Made by a program: the position numbers and the translations under genes. Positions 1 to 7,982 of a stretch of 38,152 bases of DNA are shown here, piece by piece. Below the pieces are notes generated by a model. That model saw only the letters and a program-made list of their open reading frames with translations, was not told the origin of the DNA and searched no databases. This DNA is from Colwellia sp. 12G3 (GTDB lineage: Bacteria > Pseudomonadota > Gammaproteobacteria > Enterobacterales > Alteromonadaceae). Location of the stretch: assembly GCF_002836775.1 (NCBI RefSeq), contig NZ_PJAQ01000011.1:1-38152 (forward strand), written 5' to 3'. The first letter of the stretch is position 1. The number at the start of each line of letters is the position of its first letter.

Positions 1-340
1 TAGCGTCCTTATCAAAATCAATAACGCAGCATGTAAACCTTTTAAACTCGCCCTCTGGGAGTTTTCTCGATGTCCACTAACATAGTTAAGTTTATTTGAT
101 TTAGAATGACTAAACCGAAACAAATTTTCCTTGTTATTGAACATCGAGCAGAGCTCTGAGTTGGGAAGAAATTTAATCAAATTGGTATAAGATATTTTTA
201 CAAACCAATAACTGGTTATTGGGAGTAAAAATAACGCTGATAGGCGCTTAAATAGCGTTATTGGGCAAATTCGCTTATCCGAAGTTCAGGTTAGGTAATA
301 AACATTAAAGAAAATAGATTAGAACAAGTTAGATTCAAAT
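1..340. other. Left-edge intergenic region with repeats, no gene seen
   Basis: No credible reading frame is visible on either strand. Bases 1-48 are, on the minus strand, a partial copy of a dispersed repeat also found near 14839-14920 and 17371-17450. Bases 205-222 form a near-perfect 18-bp palindrome (CCAATAAC, 2-nt centre, GTTATTGG). Bases 230-238 and 254-262 are a 9-bp inverted repeat (AATAACGCT / AGCGTTATT). The words GTTATTGG and AATAAC recur here several times. The role is unknown. Confidence 0.5.
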
Positions 341-380
341 AAAAAGGCAGCTAATACCATTTGTATTAGCTGCCTTTTTT
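341..380. terminator. Bidirectional rho-independent terminator (sstT)
   Basis: A perfect 12-bp stem (GGCAGCTAATAC at 346-357, GTATTAGCTGCC at 363-374) with a 5-nt loop is flanked by A5 on the left and T6 on the right. It can therefore terminate in both directions. It lies about 60 bp past the stop codon of the minus-strand sstT gene. Confidence 0.9.
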
Positions 381-439
381 ACATCTACATATAGCATTTA
401 AATAGCGCTTAAGGTGTGAAGTTCAGCGCCTTTATAACC

Positions 440-1666
440 CTAGGCTTTTGTTATATGGTGCGATGCAGCAGCAGAAAAAACTACGTCTGTTGAACTGTTC
501 AAAGCAGTTTCCGCGGAGTCTTGAATAACACCAATAATAAAGCCAATAGCAACAACCTGCATAGCAACATCATTATTAATACCAAATAAGCTACAGGCTA
601 ATGGAATAAGTAATAACGAACCACCAGCGACACCAGAAGCACCACAAGCTGAAATAGAGGCAACTACGGATAATAAAATAGCTGTCGCAAAGCTTACTTC
701 AATACCCAAACTATTCGCTGCAGCCAAAGTTAATACGGTAATGGTAATTGCTGCCCCCGCCATGTTGATAGTGGCACCTAGTGGAATGGATACAGAATAG
801 GTATCTTCATGTAAATCTAACTTTTTACACAAGGCCATATTAACCGGAATATTTGCCGCTGAGCTACGAGTGAAAAATGCGGTGATACCAGATTCTCTAA
901 GACACGTAAACACTAAAGGGTAAGGATTTTTCTTAGTGATAATAAAAACAATTATCGGGTTAACTAGCAAAGCGATAATTAACATGGCGCTAAGTAGTAC
1001 TGCTACCAAATGACTATATTCAGCTAAGGCACTAAAGCCGGTAGTAGCGATTGTATTTGCCACTAAACCAAAGATGCCCAGTGGCGCAAAACGTATTACG
1101 ATTCGCACGACACTAGAAATAGCTTCGCTTAAATCATGTACCATCACCTTGCTTGATTCACTGGCATGCTTTAAGGAAAACCCTAGGCCTAATCCCCATG
1201 CAAGCACAGCAATAAAATTACCATTAGCGACCGCCGTTACAGGGTTCTCTACTACTTTAAAAGCGAGTGTAGCTAATACTTCGGTTAATTTTTGTGGAGG
1301 GTTAGCAGTAGCACCGGCAAGCTCTAAAGTTAGCTCAGTAGGAAAAGCGAAACTTAATAACACGGCAATAAAAGCCGCACTTAACGTGCCGATAAAATAT
1401 AAGCTAACGATAGGTTTTAACTCTGCGCTGCTGTTGATTTTTTGATTAGCGATGGCTGAGGTAACCAAAACCAAAACAAGAATGGGTGCCACGGCTTTTA
1501 ATGCGCTAACAAATAAGCTGCCTAGCATGCCAAAGGTTTTGGCTGATTCAGGTGATATTGTTGCTAATAAGCTGGCGAGTATAATAGCAACAATAATTTG
1601 GCTCACCAAACTAGTCGACTTTATTTTCTGAATAAAAGATGCGTTATGTATGTTTTCGCTCGTCAT
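440..1666 (-). CDS. sstT: Serine/threonine:sodium symporter SstT
   Basis: This is an inner-membrane Na+-coupled serine/threonine importer of the dicarboxylate/amino acid:cation symporter (GltP/SstT) family. The 408-aa protein is of normal SstT length and has many hydrophobic helices. Family signatures are visible: the serine-containing re-entrant loop [10 protein letters not shown], the substrate/Na+ motif [14 protein letters not shown], and the late [19 protein letters not shown] segment. The N-terminus is polar and leads straight into the first helix, as in characterised SstT proteins. It is monocistronic: an intrinsic terminator follows and a divergent gene starts on the other side. Serine uptake suits a heterotrophic marine bacterium. 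Assignment rests on motif and whole-length resemblance. Confidence 0.93.
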   Translation of the reverse strand: MTSENIHNASFIQKIKSTSLVSQIIVAIILASLLATISPESAKTFGMLGSLFVSALKAVAPILVLVLVTSAIANQKINSSAELKPIVSLYFIGTLSAAFIAVLLSFAFPTELTLELAGATANPPQKLTEVLATLAFKVVENPVTAVANGNFIAVLAWGLGLGFSLKHASESSKVMVHDLSEAISSVVRIVIRFAPLGIFGLVANTIATTGFSALAEYSHLVAVLLSAMLIIALLVNPIIVFIITKKNPYPLVFTCLRESGITAFFTRSSAANIPVNMALCKKLDLHEDTYSVSIPLGATINMAGAAITITVLTLAAANSLGIEVSFATAILLSVVASISACGASGVAGGSLLLIPLACSLFGINNDVAMQVVAIGFIIGVIQDSAETALNSSTDVVFSAAASHHITKA

Positions 1667-1705
1667 AGGTAAGCCTGTTGATAAAGGTTTTTATTATGAG
1701 CGAGT

Positions 1706-1733
1706 TTTATCATTGAAGAATAGTCATTGTCTA
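1706..1733 (-). promoter_or_regulatory. Candidate sigma-70 promoter of sstT
   Basis: On the minus strand a TAGACA -35 (1733-1728, 5/6 consensus) is separated by 16 bp from a GATAAA -10 (1711-1706, 4/6), about 40 bp upstream of the sstT start. Found by eye only. Confidence 0.4.
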
Positions 1734-1804
1734 GGGCTAATTGTTAAACGATGAGAATTAGCAGTTAAAGTGAGTTTTTTCATAGAAATATAAGGTGATG
1801 CGCG

Positions 1805-1810
1805 TATAAT
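1805..1810 (+). promoter_or_regulatory. Candidate -10 element of the PhnA-like gene
   Basis: A perfect TATAAT hexamer lies 36 bp upstream of the start at 1847. The corresponding -35 position (1782-1787) matches consensus poorly, so only the -10 is supported. Confidence 0.5.
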
Positions 1811-1846
1811 TACGCCATTAAAACAACGACCATTTTTGGAAAAACT

Positions 1847-2416
1847 ATGCCTACAGAACAAGCATTAAAAAACCGTAGCAATAATAGCTGTGAACTTTGT
1901 ACCAGTACTGAAACGTTAGTAGTTTACCCTGTACCACCAACAAGCGATTTAAGTGCTCAGCAATCTATTTACCTATGTCAAAATTGTTTATCGCAAATAG
2001 AAGGTCAAAGCGAGTTAGACCTAAACCATTGGCGTTGTTTAAGTGATAGCATGTGGAATCAAGAGCCGGCGGTTCAAGTTATGTCTTACCGTATGCTGCA
2101 CAAGCTTTCTTCTGAGAGTTGGGCTCAAGATGCTTTAGATATGATTTACTTAGAAGATGAAGTTAAAACGTGGGCAGAGCAAGGTTTAGCGGCAGAACGC
2201 AGAGATGGGCCAACGCGCGATAGTAATGGTGCAGAATTGCAAGATGGCGATAATGTTACCTTGATTAAAGATTTAAAAGTTAAAGGGGCAAACTTTACTG
2301 CTAAGCAGGGCACCATGGTACGTGGTATCACTTTAACTGATAATCCAGAGCATATTGAAGGCAAAGTTAATGGCACCCGTATCGTTTTGGTATCTGCTTA
2401 CTTGAAAAAAGCATAG
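1847..2416 (+). CDS. yjdM: PhnA/YjdM-family zinc-ribbon protein
   Basis: This 189-aa cytoplasmic protein has the two-part PhnA/YjdM build. An N-terminal zinc ribbon has CxxC pairs at C15/C18 and C44/C47, and the C-terminal PhnA domain (about residues 120-189) contains RDSNGAELQDGDNVTLIKDL and KVKGANFTAKQGTMVRGI. The family was once called alkylphosphonate uptake protein, but YjdM is not part of the phn operon and its function is poorly established. No phosphonate genes lie nearby, which argues against a phosphonate role here. It is longer than the roughly 110-aa E. coli YjdM because of an inserted middle region (about 50-120). The ATG is preceded by a weak GGA Shine-Dalgarno element, and the gene appears to stand alone. 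Confidence 0.8.
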   Translation: MPTEQALKNRSNNSCELCTSTETLVVYPVPPTSDLSAQQSIYLCQNCLSQIEGQSELDLNHWRCLSDSMWNQEPAVQVMSYRMLHKLSSESWAQDALDMIYLEDEVKTWAEQGLAAERRDGPTRDSNGAELQDGDNVTLIKDLKVKGANFTAKQGTMVRGITLTDNPEHIEGKVNGTRIVLVSAYLKKA

Positions 2417-2445
2417 AGCCTTTTCTATTGCATAGGATTAAAAAC

Positions 2446-2481
2446 AAAAAACGCTGTGATATTGCTATCACAGCGTTTTTT
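2446..2481. terminator. Bidirectional terminator between yjdM and fur
   Basis: A perfect stem ACGCTGTGAT / ATCACAGCGT with a 6-nt loop (2461-2466) is flanked by A5 and T6 runs. It lies between two convergent genes and can end both transcripts. Confidence 0.9.
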
Positions 2482-2528
2482 ATAAAATCTATAGAATAAG
2501 GCCTAAAAGTAAGCTAATTCAAACGGCT

Positions 2529-2972
2529 TTATTGATTCTTCTTTCTAAATACTTCACAAGCGATTTCATCTTCACATTCACCATAAAGGTATAGGCTGTG
2601 GTTAGTAAGTTTAATCTTATGTGCAACGGCAATATCACTTTGTCTTTGCTCAATGACATTATCTTCAAATTCGACAACTTTGCCGCACTTCAAGCAAACT
2701 AAATGGTCGTGATGGGCTTTGTGTGCTAATTCAAATACTGATTTACCCCCTTCAAAATGGTGACGGGTCACGATACCAGCATCATCAAATTGGTTTAATA
2801 CTCGGTATACTGTAGCTAAGCCAATTTCTTCATTTTGCTCTAATAATAATTTATAAACATCTTCGGCACTGATATGTTGATTATTTGGCTGTTGAAGAAT
2901 ACAAAGGATTTTTATTCTAGGCAGGGTGATTTTTAATCCAGCTCTTTTAAGTTCTTCGTTTTGCTCAGCCAT
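2529..2972 (-). CDS. fur: Ferric uptake regulator Fur
   Basis: This is the Fe2+-dependent repressor of iron-uptake genes, a 147-aa protein of typical Fur length. The N-terminal winged helix ends near residue 83 and includes the recognition segment EIGLATVYRVLNQFDDAGIV. The dimerisation/metal domain carries HKAHHDHLVCLKCGK with C93 and C96, the KLTNHSLYLYGEC signature, and a second cysteine pair at C133/C139, so the structural zinc site looks complete. It follows fldA, but a strong terminator separates them and a minus-strand TATAAT (3016-3011) sits in the gap, so fur probably has its own promoter. One perfect 7-base half of a Fur box (TGATAAT, 2988-2994) lies in its leader, so autoregulation is possible but not shown. 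Confidence 0.96.
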   Translation of the reverse strand: MAEQNEELKRAGLKITLPRIKILCILQQPNNQHISAEDVYKLLLEQNEEIGLATVYRVLNQFDDAGIVTRHHFEGGKSVFELAHKAHHDHLVCLKCGKVVEFEDNVIEQRQSDIAVAHKIKLTNHSLYLYGECEDEIACEVFRKKNQ

Positions 2973-3090
2973 ATTAAGTCTCTAAAGTGATAATGTAATT
3001 TAATAGCAAAATTATAGGGGGTTATCGAGGAAGAGAAAAGCTTTAGTTTAATTCTTTGGATAAATCGCGTGCATTGGTGGTTAATGCTAA

Positions 3091-3117
3091 AAAAAAAGCC
3101 CAAATAATGGGCTTTTT
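3091..3117 (-). terminator. Intrinsic terminator of fldA
   Basis: On the minus strand the stem GCCCA / TGGGC with a 5-nt loop is followed by a run of seven T. Stem and A/T runs span 3091-3117, about 40 bp past the fldA stop and before fur. Confidence 0.85.
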
Positions 3118-3155
3118 CTATTATAACCTTGGTTTAATTAAGGTTATAGAGGTTG

Positions 3156-3680
3156 TTAAGCTAATTCAGCTAAACACATTTCATCATTTAGTTGAACAAG
3201 CCATTTATCAACACGCGCTTCAGTTAGCTCACTTTGTCTGTCTTCATCAATACATAAACCAATAAAAGTGTTTTCATCAACAAGCGCTTTTGACGCTTCA
3301 AATTCATAACTTTCGGTCGGCCAATTACCAACTACGATAGCGCCTTTACTCTCAACGATGTCGCGTAATGGCTCCATAGCGTCACAAAAGTATTCCGAGT
3401 AATCTTCTTGATCACCTAAGCCGTAGATTGCCACTAGCTTATCAGTAAAGTCTATTGCTTCTAATTCAGGTAAAAAATCATCCCAATCACATTGGTTTTC
3501 ACCGTAATACCAGGTAGGAATACCTAAAATAAGTAAATCGAACTCAGCGATTTCCTCTTTAGTGCTTTTGGCAATGTCTTTAACATCAACCATTTGCTTA
3601 CCCAATTTTTTCTGGATCATTTTACCAATTGCTTCAGTATTACCTGTATCACTGCCGAAGAATAAACCTACGATTGCCAT
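3156..3680 (-). CDS. fldA: Flavodoxin FldA, long-chain
   Basis: This is a soluble FMN electron carrier used in place of ferredoxin, for example in reductive activation of radical and biosynthetic enzymes. The 174-aa protein starts with the FMN-phosphate loop G9-SDTGNTE-16. It also has the 50s loop PTWYYGE (W57) and the 90s loop GLGDQEDY (Y94), whose aromatic residues sandwich the flavin. The extra segment after the 90s loop marks it as a long-chain type. It lies downstream of ybfE, as in E. coli and many gammaproteobacteria, and upstream of fur but terminated before it. Flavodoxin next to Fur fits iron-limited expression. Confidence 0.95.
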   Translation of the reverse strand: MAIVGLFFGSDTGNTEAIGKMIQKKLGKQMVDVKDIAKSTKEEIAEFDLLILGIPTWYYGENQCDWDDFLPELEAIDFTDKLVAIYGLGDQEDYSEYFCDAMEPLRDIVESKGAIVVGNWPTESYEFEASKALVDENTFIGLCIDEDRQSELTEARVDKWLVQLNDEMCLAELA

Positions 3681-3716
3681 GAAATGCTACCTTATTGTGC
3701 TTTCTAAAAAAGAATA

Positions 3717-3998
3717 TTACTTAATGTGTGCTGCTAATGATTCTATTAACAGCGACTCTATTAATTCGCTACGACTCATTTGTTGAGTTTCAGCTAACTG
3801 CTCTAATTGTTCGAATAAACTGTGATGGACTTTAAACTCAACTCGTTTTAAGCCATTATTTTTATCACGTTTTACTTGATTTCGTTTGTTTATTTTTATC
3901 TGCACACTACGCGAGTTTGGATTCGTTTTCGGACGTCCAGGACGTCTTTCATCACTGAACAAGTCGATAGTGGTTAAGTCCGTTATTTCTTTTGCCAT
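3717..3998 (-). CDS. ybfE: LexA-regulated-family protein YbfE
   Basis: This 93-aa basic protein closely resembles E. coli YbfE. A minor-groove-like RRPGRPKTN stretch (residues 18-26) and a KINKRNQVKRDK basic region are followed by a ribbon-helix-helix-like C-terminus (KRVEFKVHHSLFEQLEQL...SRSELIESLL). A DNA-binding role is likely from this architecture, but the function is not established. E. coli ybfE is LexA-regulated; no CTGT-N8-ACAG LexA box was seen upstream here. It lies 3 bp after the DUF2788 gene and 36 bp before fldA, so the three are probably one transcript. Confidence 0.85.
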   Translation of the reverse strand: MAKEITDLTTIDLFSDERRPGRPKTNPNSRSVQIKINKRNQVKRDKNNGLKRVEFKVHHSLFEQLEQLAETQQMSRSELIESLLIESLAAHIK

Positions 3999-4001
3999 GA
4001 G

Positions 4002-4223
4002 TTAGCCAACACCCTGACTTTCCCAGATAAACTGGATAATACCTTTAGCAATAAAACCGGCACAGCCTAAAAATAAAACAAAATATACCACCACTTTACC
4101 CATTTTTGGCACGTCGTTTTTATTCATCACATCATAAATAGAAAGACCGATAAAGCCAAAGATAAAAAGGAAAAATAAATTAAGGCCAATAGCCTCAATA
4201 AGCTCTAAATGTTCTGCTAGCAT
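4002..4223 (-). CDS. DUF2788-family small membrane protein
   Basis: This 73-aa protein has two predicted transmembrane helices, about residues 9-30 (IGLNLFFLFIFGFIGLSIY) and 43-66 (KVVVYFVLFLGCAGFIAKGI), joined by a short polar loop MNKNDVPKMGK. It matches what I know of the DUF2788 family in Shewanella, Colwellia and relatives, which lies beside ybfE/ybfF. No function is known. It is the first gene of the probable DUF2788-ybfE-fldA transcript, with 3 bp to ybfE. Confidence 0.75.
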   Translation of the reverse strand: MLAEHLELIEAIGLNLFFLFIFGFIGLSIYDVMNKNDVPKMGKVVVYFVLFLGCAGFIAKGIIQFIWESQGVG

Positions 4224-4285
4224 AGTGATTGATTGTTTCTTATTACGCTAAGGCCAAATAAAACTAAGGCCAAAAAATTGGCCGC

Positions 4286-4314
4286 ATTATAGCATACCCT
4301 TTGCGCCATTCCAT
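4286..4314 (-). promoter_or_regulatory. Candidate promoter of the DUF2788-ybfE-fldA transcript
   Basis: On the minus strand a perfect TATAAT (4291-4286) lies 17 bp from a weak -35 ATGGAA (4314-4309). Just downstream is a short palindrome, GGCCAA-4 nt-TTGGCC (4268-4283), which could be an operator or a leader hairpin. Confidence 0.5.
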
Positions 4315-4435
4315 TAGCATTTTGGGCTATTAGGAAAATAATCATAACGTTTGGTGGTCGTAAGCATTTTGATCTTTATCAATGATAGTGGAAGTCGACC
4401 AATATAAGTCCTATTTTATTAATCGTTTTAAGTGA

Positions 4436-5224
4436 TTATGTCTTAATGAAGTCAGCGACGATTTTATTAAAAGCAATAGTCTTTTCAGCATGAAGCCAAT
4501 GGCCCGCACCTTGAATTATTTTTGCGGTGCTGTTGGGCAAAAGTGCCATGATAGCTTCTTTATACTCAGGTAGAATATAATCAGAATGACCACCTTTAAT
4601 GAACAAGGTTGGTCTTAAGTAAGCTGTTCTATTCGCGGGTAGTTCATTAGCTTTCATCACTTGTGGATAACATAAGCTAATATCGGCAAGACTACATTTA
4701 AATGCAAACTTACCTTGTGAGTCTAAGGCTAGGTTACGTAATAAAAACTGTCTAACGCCGATGTTATCGACATAGGGTGCTAGTTGCGTATCAGCATCTT
4801 TTCGTTTGACAACGAGCGATAAATCGGTCGCTTGTAAACCCTCTATTATTCTTAAATGATGTGCGGGGTAACTTACCGGTGCAATATCAGCTACTAGCAA
4901 CTTTGTAATACGGTCAGGTTGCTCCAAAGCGACTTGTATCGCTATTTTTCCACCCATCGAATGACCGAGTAATACACAAGTGTCAATTTTCAAATAATCT
5001 AATAAGTTGATCACGTCTTGAGCTAATTCAGCGTATTCCATGGTACTCGCATGGAACGAATTACCATGATTCCTAACATCGACACTGGTAACACAATAGT
5101 CTTGGGATAATGGCTTTGCCACCATGTTAAGATTTTCTAAACTACCAAATAATCCATGTATTAGTACTATGTGTTTACCCGTACCAATTTGTTTATAGTT
5201 TAGTATTTCAGCTTGTTTTATCAT
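4436..5224 (-). CDS. ybfF: Alpha/beta-hydrolase esterase YbfF
   Basis: This 262-aa alpha/beta hydrolase has the oxyanion-loop motif LIHGLFGS (H23-G24), the nucleophile elbow G87-HSMGG with Ser89, and a C-terminal catalytic histidine in GAGHWLHAEKT. Length and motif spacing fit YbfF, an acyl-CoA/palmitoyl-CoA and short-ester esterase in E. coli. In E. coli it also sits divergent from seqA, as here. A 212-bp gap separates it from the DUF2788 gene, so it may be transcribed alone. The natural substrate is unknown. Confidence 0.87.
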   Translation of the reverse strand: MIKQAEILNYKQIGTGKHIVLIHGLFGSLENLNMVAKPLSQDYCVTSVDVRNHGNSFHASTMEYAELAQDVINLLDYLKIDTCVLLGHSMGGKIAIQVALEQPDRITKLLVADIAPVSYPAHHLRIIEGLQATDLSLVVKRKDADTQLAPYVDNIGVRQFLLRNLALDSQGKFAFKCSLADISLCYPQVMKANELPANRTAYLRPTLFIKGGHSDYILPEYKEAIMALLPNSTAKIIQGAGHWLHAEKTIAFNKIVADFIKT

Positions 5225-5298
5225 GATAATATTATTTTCTATTTGCTCATTATTAACAATATTGTCATGTTTTTAGCGACTATTTGCAAATAAATGAG

Positions 5299-5327
5299 TT
5301 CAACCGACTGGCATTTCCCTATATAAT
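5299..5327 (+). promoter_or_regulatory. Candidate promoter of seqA-pgm
   Basis: A perfect TATAAT (5322-5327) follows a partial -35 TTCAAC (5299-5304) with a 17-bp spacer. This places the transcript start near 5334, downstream of the first in-frame ATG at 5284 and upstream of 5359, and supports 5359 as the true seqA start. Confidence 0.55.
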
Positions 5328-5358
5328 CTTCCGCGAATTATTTAAGTTAAGGGTAACA

Positions 5359-5961
5359 ATGAAAAACATCGAAATAGATGAAGAGCTTTATCAATATATT
5401 GCCACCAATACTCAGTTCATTGGTGAAAGTGCCTCTGCCATTTTACGTCGTTTACTAAACTTGGGTTTAGAAGCCGAGGTAAAAACCGTTACCGTTAACG
5501 AACCTCCTGCTGTGCTTGAAGTTAAAACGCAGCTAGAGTCTGAAAGCTTAGCTGTAAAAACTGAAATTACAGAGACTAAAAAGTCTGAGAATAACGCTGC
5601 AGTTATCGTTACACCAATCAGTCATGAAACAGTGTTTAACTTTATTAATAAAGAAGAGTTGGCCATGCAACGTGGTGCGGTCGGTCGGTTCTTATTAATT
5701 CTTGCCGCATTATATCGTGCTCACCCTGAACAGTTTTCAGTAGTGACAGAAATAAGTGGTCGTGATCGATTATACTTTGCTAATAGTGAAAATAAATTAG
5801 CCGAAAGTGGTAGCAGTACTAAGCCTCGTCAAATACCAGAAAGTCCTTTTTGGGTGATTACCAACTCTAACACCACACGTAAAAAAATGATGTTAACCAA
5901 AGCATCAATATCATTAGGTTATAGTGATATTGATGTTGAAAAAATTCGAGAGTTGCTTTAG
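5359..5961 (+). CDS. seqA: Replication-initiation negative modulator SeqA
   Basis: SeqA binds hemimethylated GATC sites, sequesters the new origin and limits re-initiation. The start was set at 5359, giving 200 aa, because [18 protein letters not shown] matches the known SeqA N-terminus. A TAAGGG ribosome site precedes it, and the promoter lies after the upstream ATG at 5284. The N-terminal oligomerisation domain (about 1-35, [13 protein letters not shown]) is followed by a variable linker of about 60 residues, longer than in the 181-aa E. coli protein. The C-terminal DNA-binding domain ends in [15 protein letters not shown]. It is followed by pgm, the conserved gammaproteobacterial order. 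Its presence implies Dam methylation. Confidence 0.94.
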   Translation: MKNIEIDEELYQYIATNTQFIGESASAILRRLLNLGLEAEVKTVTVNEPPAVLEVKTQLESESLAVKTEITETKKSENNAAVIVTPISHETVFNFINKEELAMQRGAVGRFLLILAALYRAHPEQFSVVTEISGRDRLYFANSENKLAESGSSTKPRQIPESPFWVITNSNTTRKKMMLTKASISLGYSDIDVEKIRELL

Positions 5962-6003
5962 TGAAGTAACGCTGACTAATACCGATAATAATAAGAAGAA
6001 AAT

Positions 6004-7665
6004 ATGAGTATCCACCCTTTTGCCGGTAAACCTGCTCGTCCCGAAGATAGAATTAATATTGGTCAGTTAGTCAGTGACTATTTTTTACAAGTTCCTGATG
6101 TCAACCTAGCCACAGAGCAAGTTAGGTTTGGCACTTCGGGTCACCGAGGTAGTGCCAGTAAGCGTAGTTTCAATGAGCAGCACATTATTGCTATTTGCCA
6201 AGCTATTGCGGAATATCGACAACAAAATGCTATTGATGGCCCTCTTTTCTTAGGTAAAGATACCCACGCGTTATCTGAACCAGCTTTTGCTAATGCTATT
6301 TCGGTACTTGTTGCAAATGGCGTTAATGTCGTAATACAAAGCGACGCTTTATCAGGAAATGGCTATACTCCGACGCCAGTGATATCTCGTTTAATCATTA
6401 GTCATAATAAATCTGATGCTGACAATATTGCTGATGGTATTGTTATTACTCCTTCGCATAATCCACCCAGTGATGGTGGTATTAAATATAACCCACCCCA
6501 TGGTGGTCCGGCGGAAGGCGACATTACCAAAAAAATTGAGCAGCGGGCTAATGAAATAATTACCGCAGGCTTAATTGATGTTAAGCAACGGCCTTACCCT
6601 GAAGCGTTACAATCGCCTTTGCTAAGTAAAGAAAACTTTATTAGCCATTATGTTGACCAGCTTGATCAAGTTATTGATATGGCGGCAATTTCAAAAGCGG
6701 GTATCACTATTGGTGTTGATCCGTTGGGCGGTTCAGGGATCGGCTACTGGCCGATTATAGCCAAAAAATATCAGTTGAATATGACTATTGTTAATGAAGT
6801 CGTTGATAGTAGTTTTGCTTTTATGCCATTAGATAAAGATGGCAAAATTCGCATGGATTGTTCGTCAAAATATGCCATGGCAGGATTAATTGCCATGAAA
6901 GATGATTTCGATATAAGTGTTGGTAATGATCCTGATTTTGACCGACATGGTATTGTTACGCCCACTGGTGGTTTAATGAACCCTAATCATTACCTTGCCG
7001 TTGCCATTCACTACCTAATGACTCATAGAGATTGGCCAACAAGTTGTAAAATAGGCAAAACCTTAGTTTCTAGCTCCTTGATTGATAGAGTTGCTAAACA
7101 ACTTTCACGCCCGTTATCAGAAGTACCGGTAGGTTTTAAGTGGTTTGTCGATGGCTTGGCTGATGCTAGCTATGCCTTTGGCGGTGAAGAAAGTGCTGGA
7201 GCGTCTTTTCTCTCTCGTGATGGAAGTACGTGGACTACAGATAAAGATGGTTTTATCTTGGCTTTACTCGCGGCAGAGATTCTTGCTGTTACCGGAAAAG
7301 ACCCTTATCAGTATTATCTTGAGCTAACTAAAACCCTAGGCGAACCTTGCTATGGCCGGGTTGAGGCAGTTGCTTCTTTCGAACAAAAACAGGTACTAAC
7401 AGCGTTATCAAGTGATGATGTCAAAGCACAAACACTTGCAGGTGACAAAATCATCCAGGTGCTTTCTCATGCTCCCGGTAATAATGCTGCAATAGGTGGT
7501 ATAAAAGTGGTAACAGATAACGGTTGGTTTGCCGCTCGTCCTTCAGGTACAGAGGATATTTATAAAATTTATGCTGAAAGTTTTATAAATGAAAAACACT
7601 TAGAAATCATTATTAGTGAAGCACAAGCTATTGTTAGTGCTTCATTTGAAACGGCAGGCTTGTAA
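6004..7665 (+). CDS. pgm: Phosphoglucomutase, alpha-D-glucose specific
   Basis: Interconverts glucose-1-phosphate and glucose-6-phosphate, linking glycolysis to glycogen and surface-sugar synthesis. The 553-aa protein has the family length (E. coli Pgm is 546). Phospho-serine loop: TPSHNPP with Ser151. Mg2+ loop: D309-P-D311-F-D313 followed by RHG. Sugar-binding loop: FGGEESAG. Phosphate-binding loop: RPSGTED near the C-terminus. The early FGTSGHRG motif is also intact. It starts 42 bp after seqA and is likely co-transcribed from the seqA promoter. Confidence 0.97.
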   Translation: MSIHPFAGKPARPEDRINIGQLVSDYFLQVPDVNLATEQVRFGTSGHRGSASKRSFNEQHIIAICQAIAEYRQQNAIDGPLFLGKDTHALSEPAFANAISVLVANGVNVVIQSDALSGNGYTPTPVISRLIISHNKSDADNIADGIVITPSHNPPSDGGIKYNPPHGGPAEGDITKKIEQRANEIITAGLIDVKQRPYPEALQSPLLSKENFISHYVDQLDQVIDMAAISKAGITIGVDPLGGSGIGYWPIIAKKYQLNMTIVNEVVDSSFAFMPLDKDGKIRMDCSSKYAMAGLIAMKDDFDISVGNDPDFDRHGIVTPTGGLMNPNHYLAVAIHYLMTHRDWPTSCKIGKTLVSSSLIDRVAKQLSRPLSEVPVGFKWFVDGLADASYAFGGEESAGASFLSRDGSTWTTDKDGFILALLAAEILAVTGKDPYQYYLELTKTLGEPCYGRVEAVASFEQKQVLTALSSDDVKAQTLAGDKIIQVLSHAPGNNAAIGGIKVVTDNGWFAARPSGTEDIYKIYAESFINEKHLEIIISEAQAIVSASFETAGL

Positions 7666-7982
7666 GTTACTGCTATTTAAGGGTTATCGCTAAATCGAGT
7701 GATAACCCTCTATTCCTTCTAAATCCCCTCTACCTCTGTTTTAACTCCACTGTAAAGAATATTGCTCATTTTTGGTGACTTTCATGGCAATTCATTGTCT
7801 TTGTTTATTGAATGTCAGTTGACGTAAAGGTAAAGTTTGAATAAGTTATTACGGCGTACCTACTTCTCACTTAGGGGCAGGTATAAATTAGCTATACTAA
7901 AAAAAATAATTAATCCTAGCTATACATTTTCGCAGACGCTAATCGCAATTATATTGTGTGTTAGGGGAACAGAGAGAACATT
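7666..7982 (+). other. pgm-bkd intergenic region
   Basis: No gene was seen. A hairpin GGGTTATC (7681-7688) / GATAACCC (7701-7708) follows pgm but lacks a T-run, so termination is uncertain. A probable LiuR-like site lies at 7813-7830. A 9-bp direct repeat, TAGCTATAC, occurs at 7889-7897 and 7917-7925, 28 bp apart, in the likely bkd promoter/leader. No convincing -35/-10 pair for bkd could be fixed by eye. Confidence 0.5.
7813..7830 (+). promoter_or_regulatory. Possible LiuR operator upstream of bkd
   Basis: The right half GACGTAAAGG matches the right halves of the two palindromes between liuR and the thiolase gene (AACGTAAAGG and GGCGTAAAGG). The preceding TT and spacing also align; the left half TGTCAG is degenerate. 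It lies about 150 bp before bkdA1. LiuR control of bkd genes is known in some proteobacteria; the site call is inference. Confidence 0.4.

Noticed and set aside
1074..1445. 123-codon open frame on the plus strand
   Set aside because: It is fully antisense inside sstT, with no family resemblance; it is a composition shadow.
3056..3265. 69-codon open frame over the fldA terminator
   Set aside because: It runs through a terminator hairpin and the antisense of fldA.
5284..5358. 25-codon N-terminal extension of seqA from an upstream ATG
   Set aside because: It lies across the likely promoter, and known SeqA proteins begin at the [10 protein letters not shown] position, which has its own ribosome site.
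7889..7925. Direct repeat TAGCTATAC before bkdA1 as a regulator site
   Set aside because: Two 9-bp AT-rich copies without symmetry could be chance; noted with the intergenic region only.
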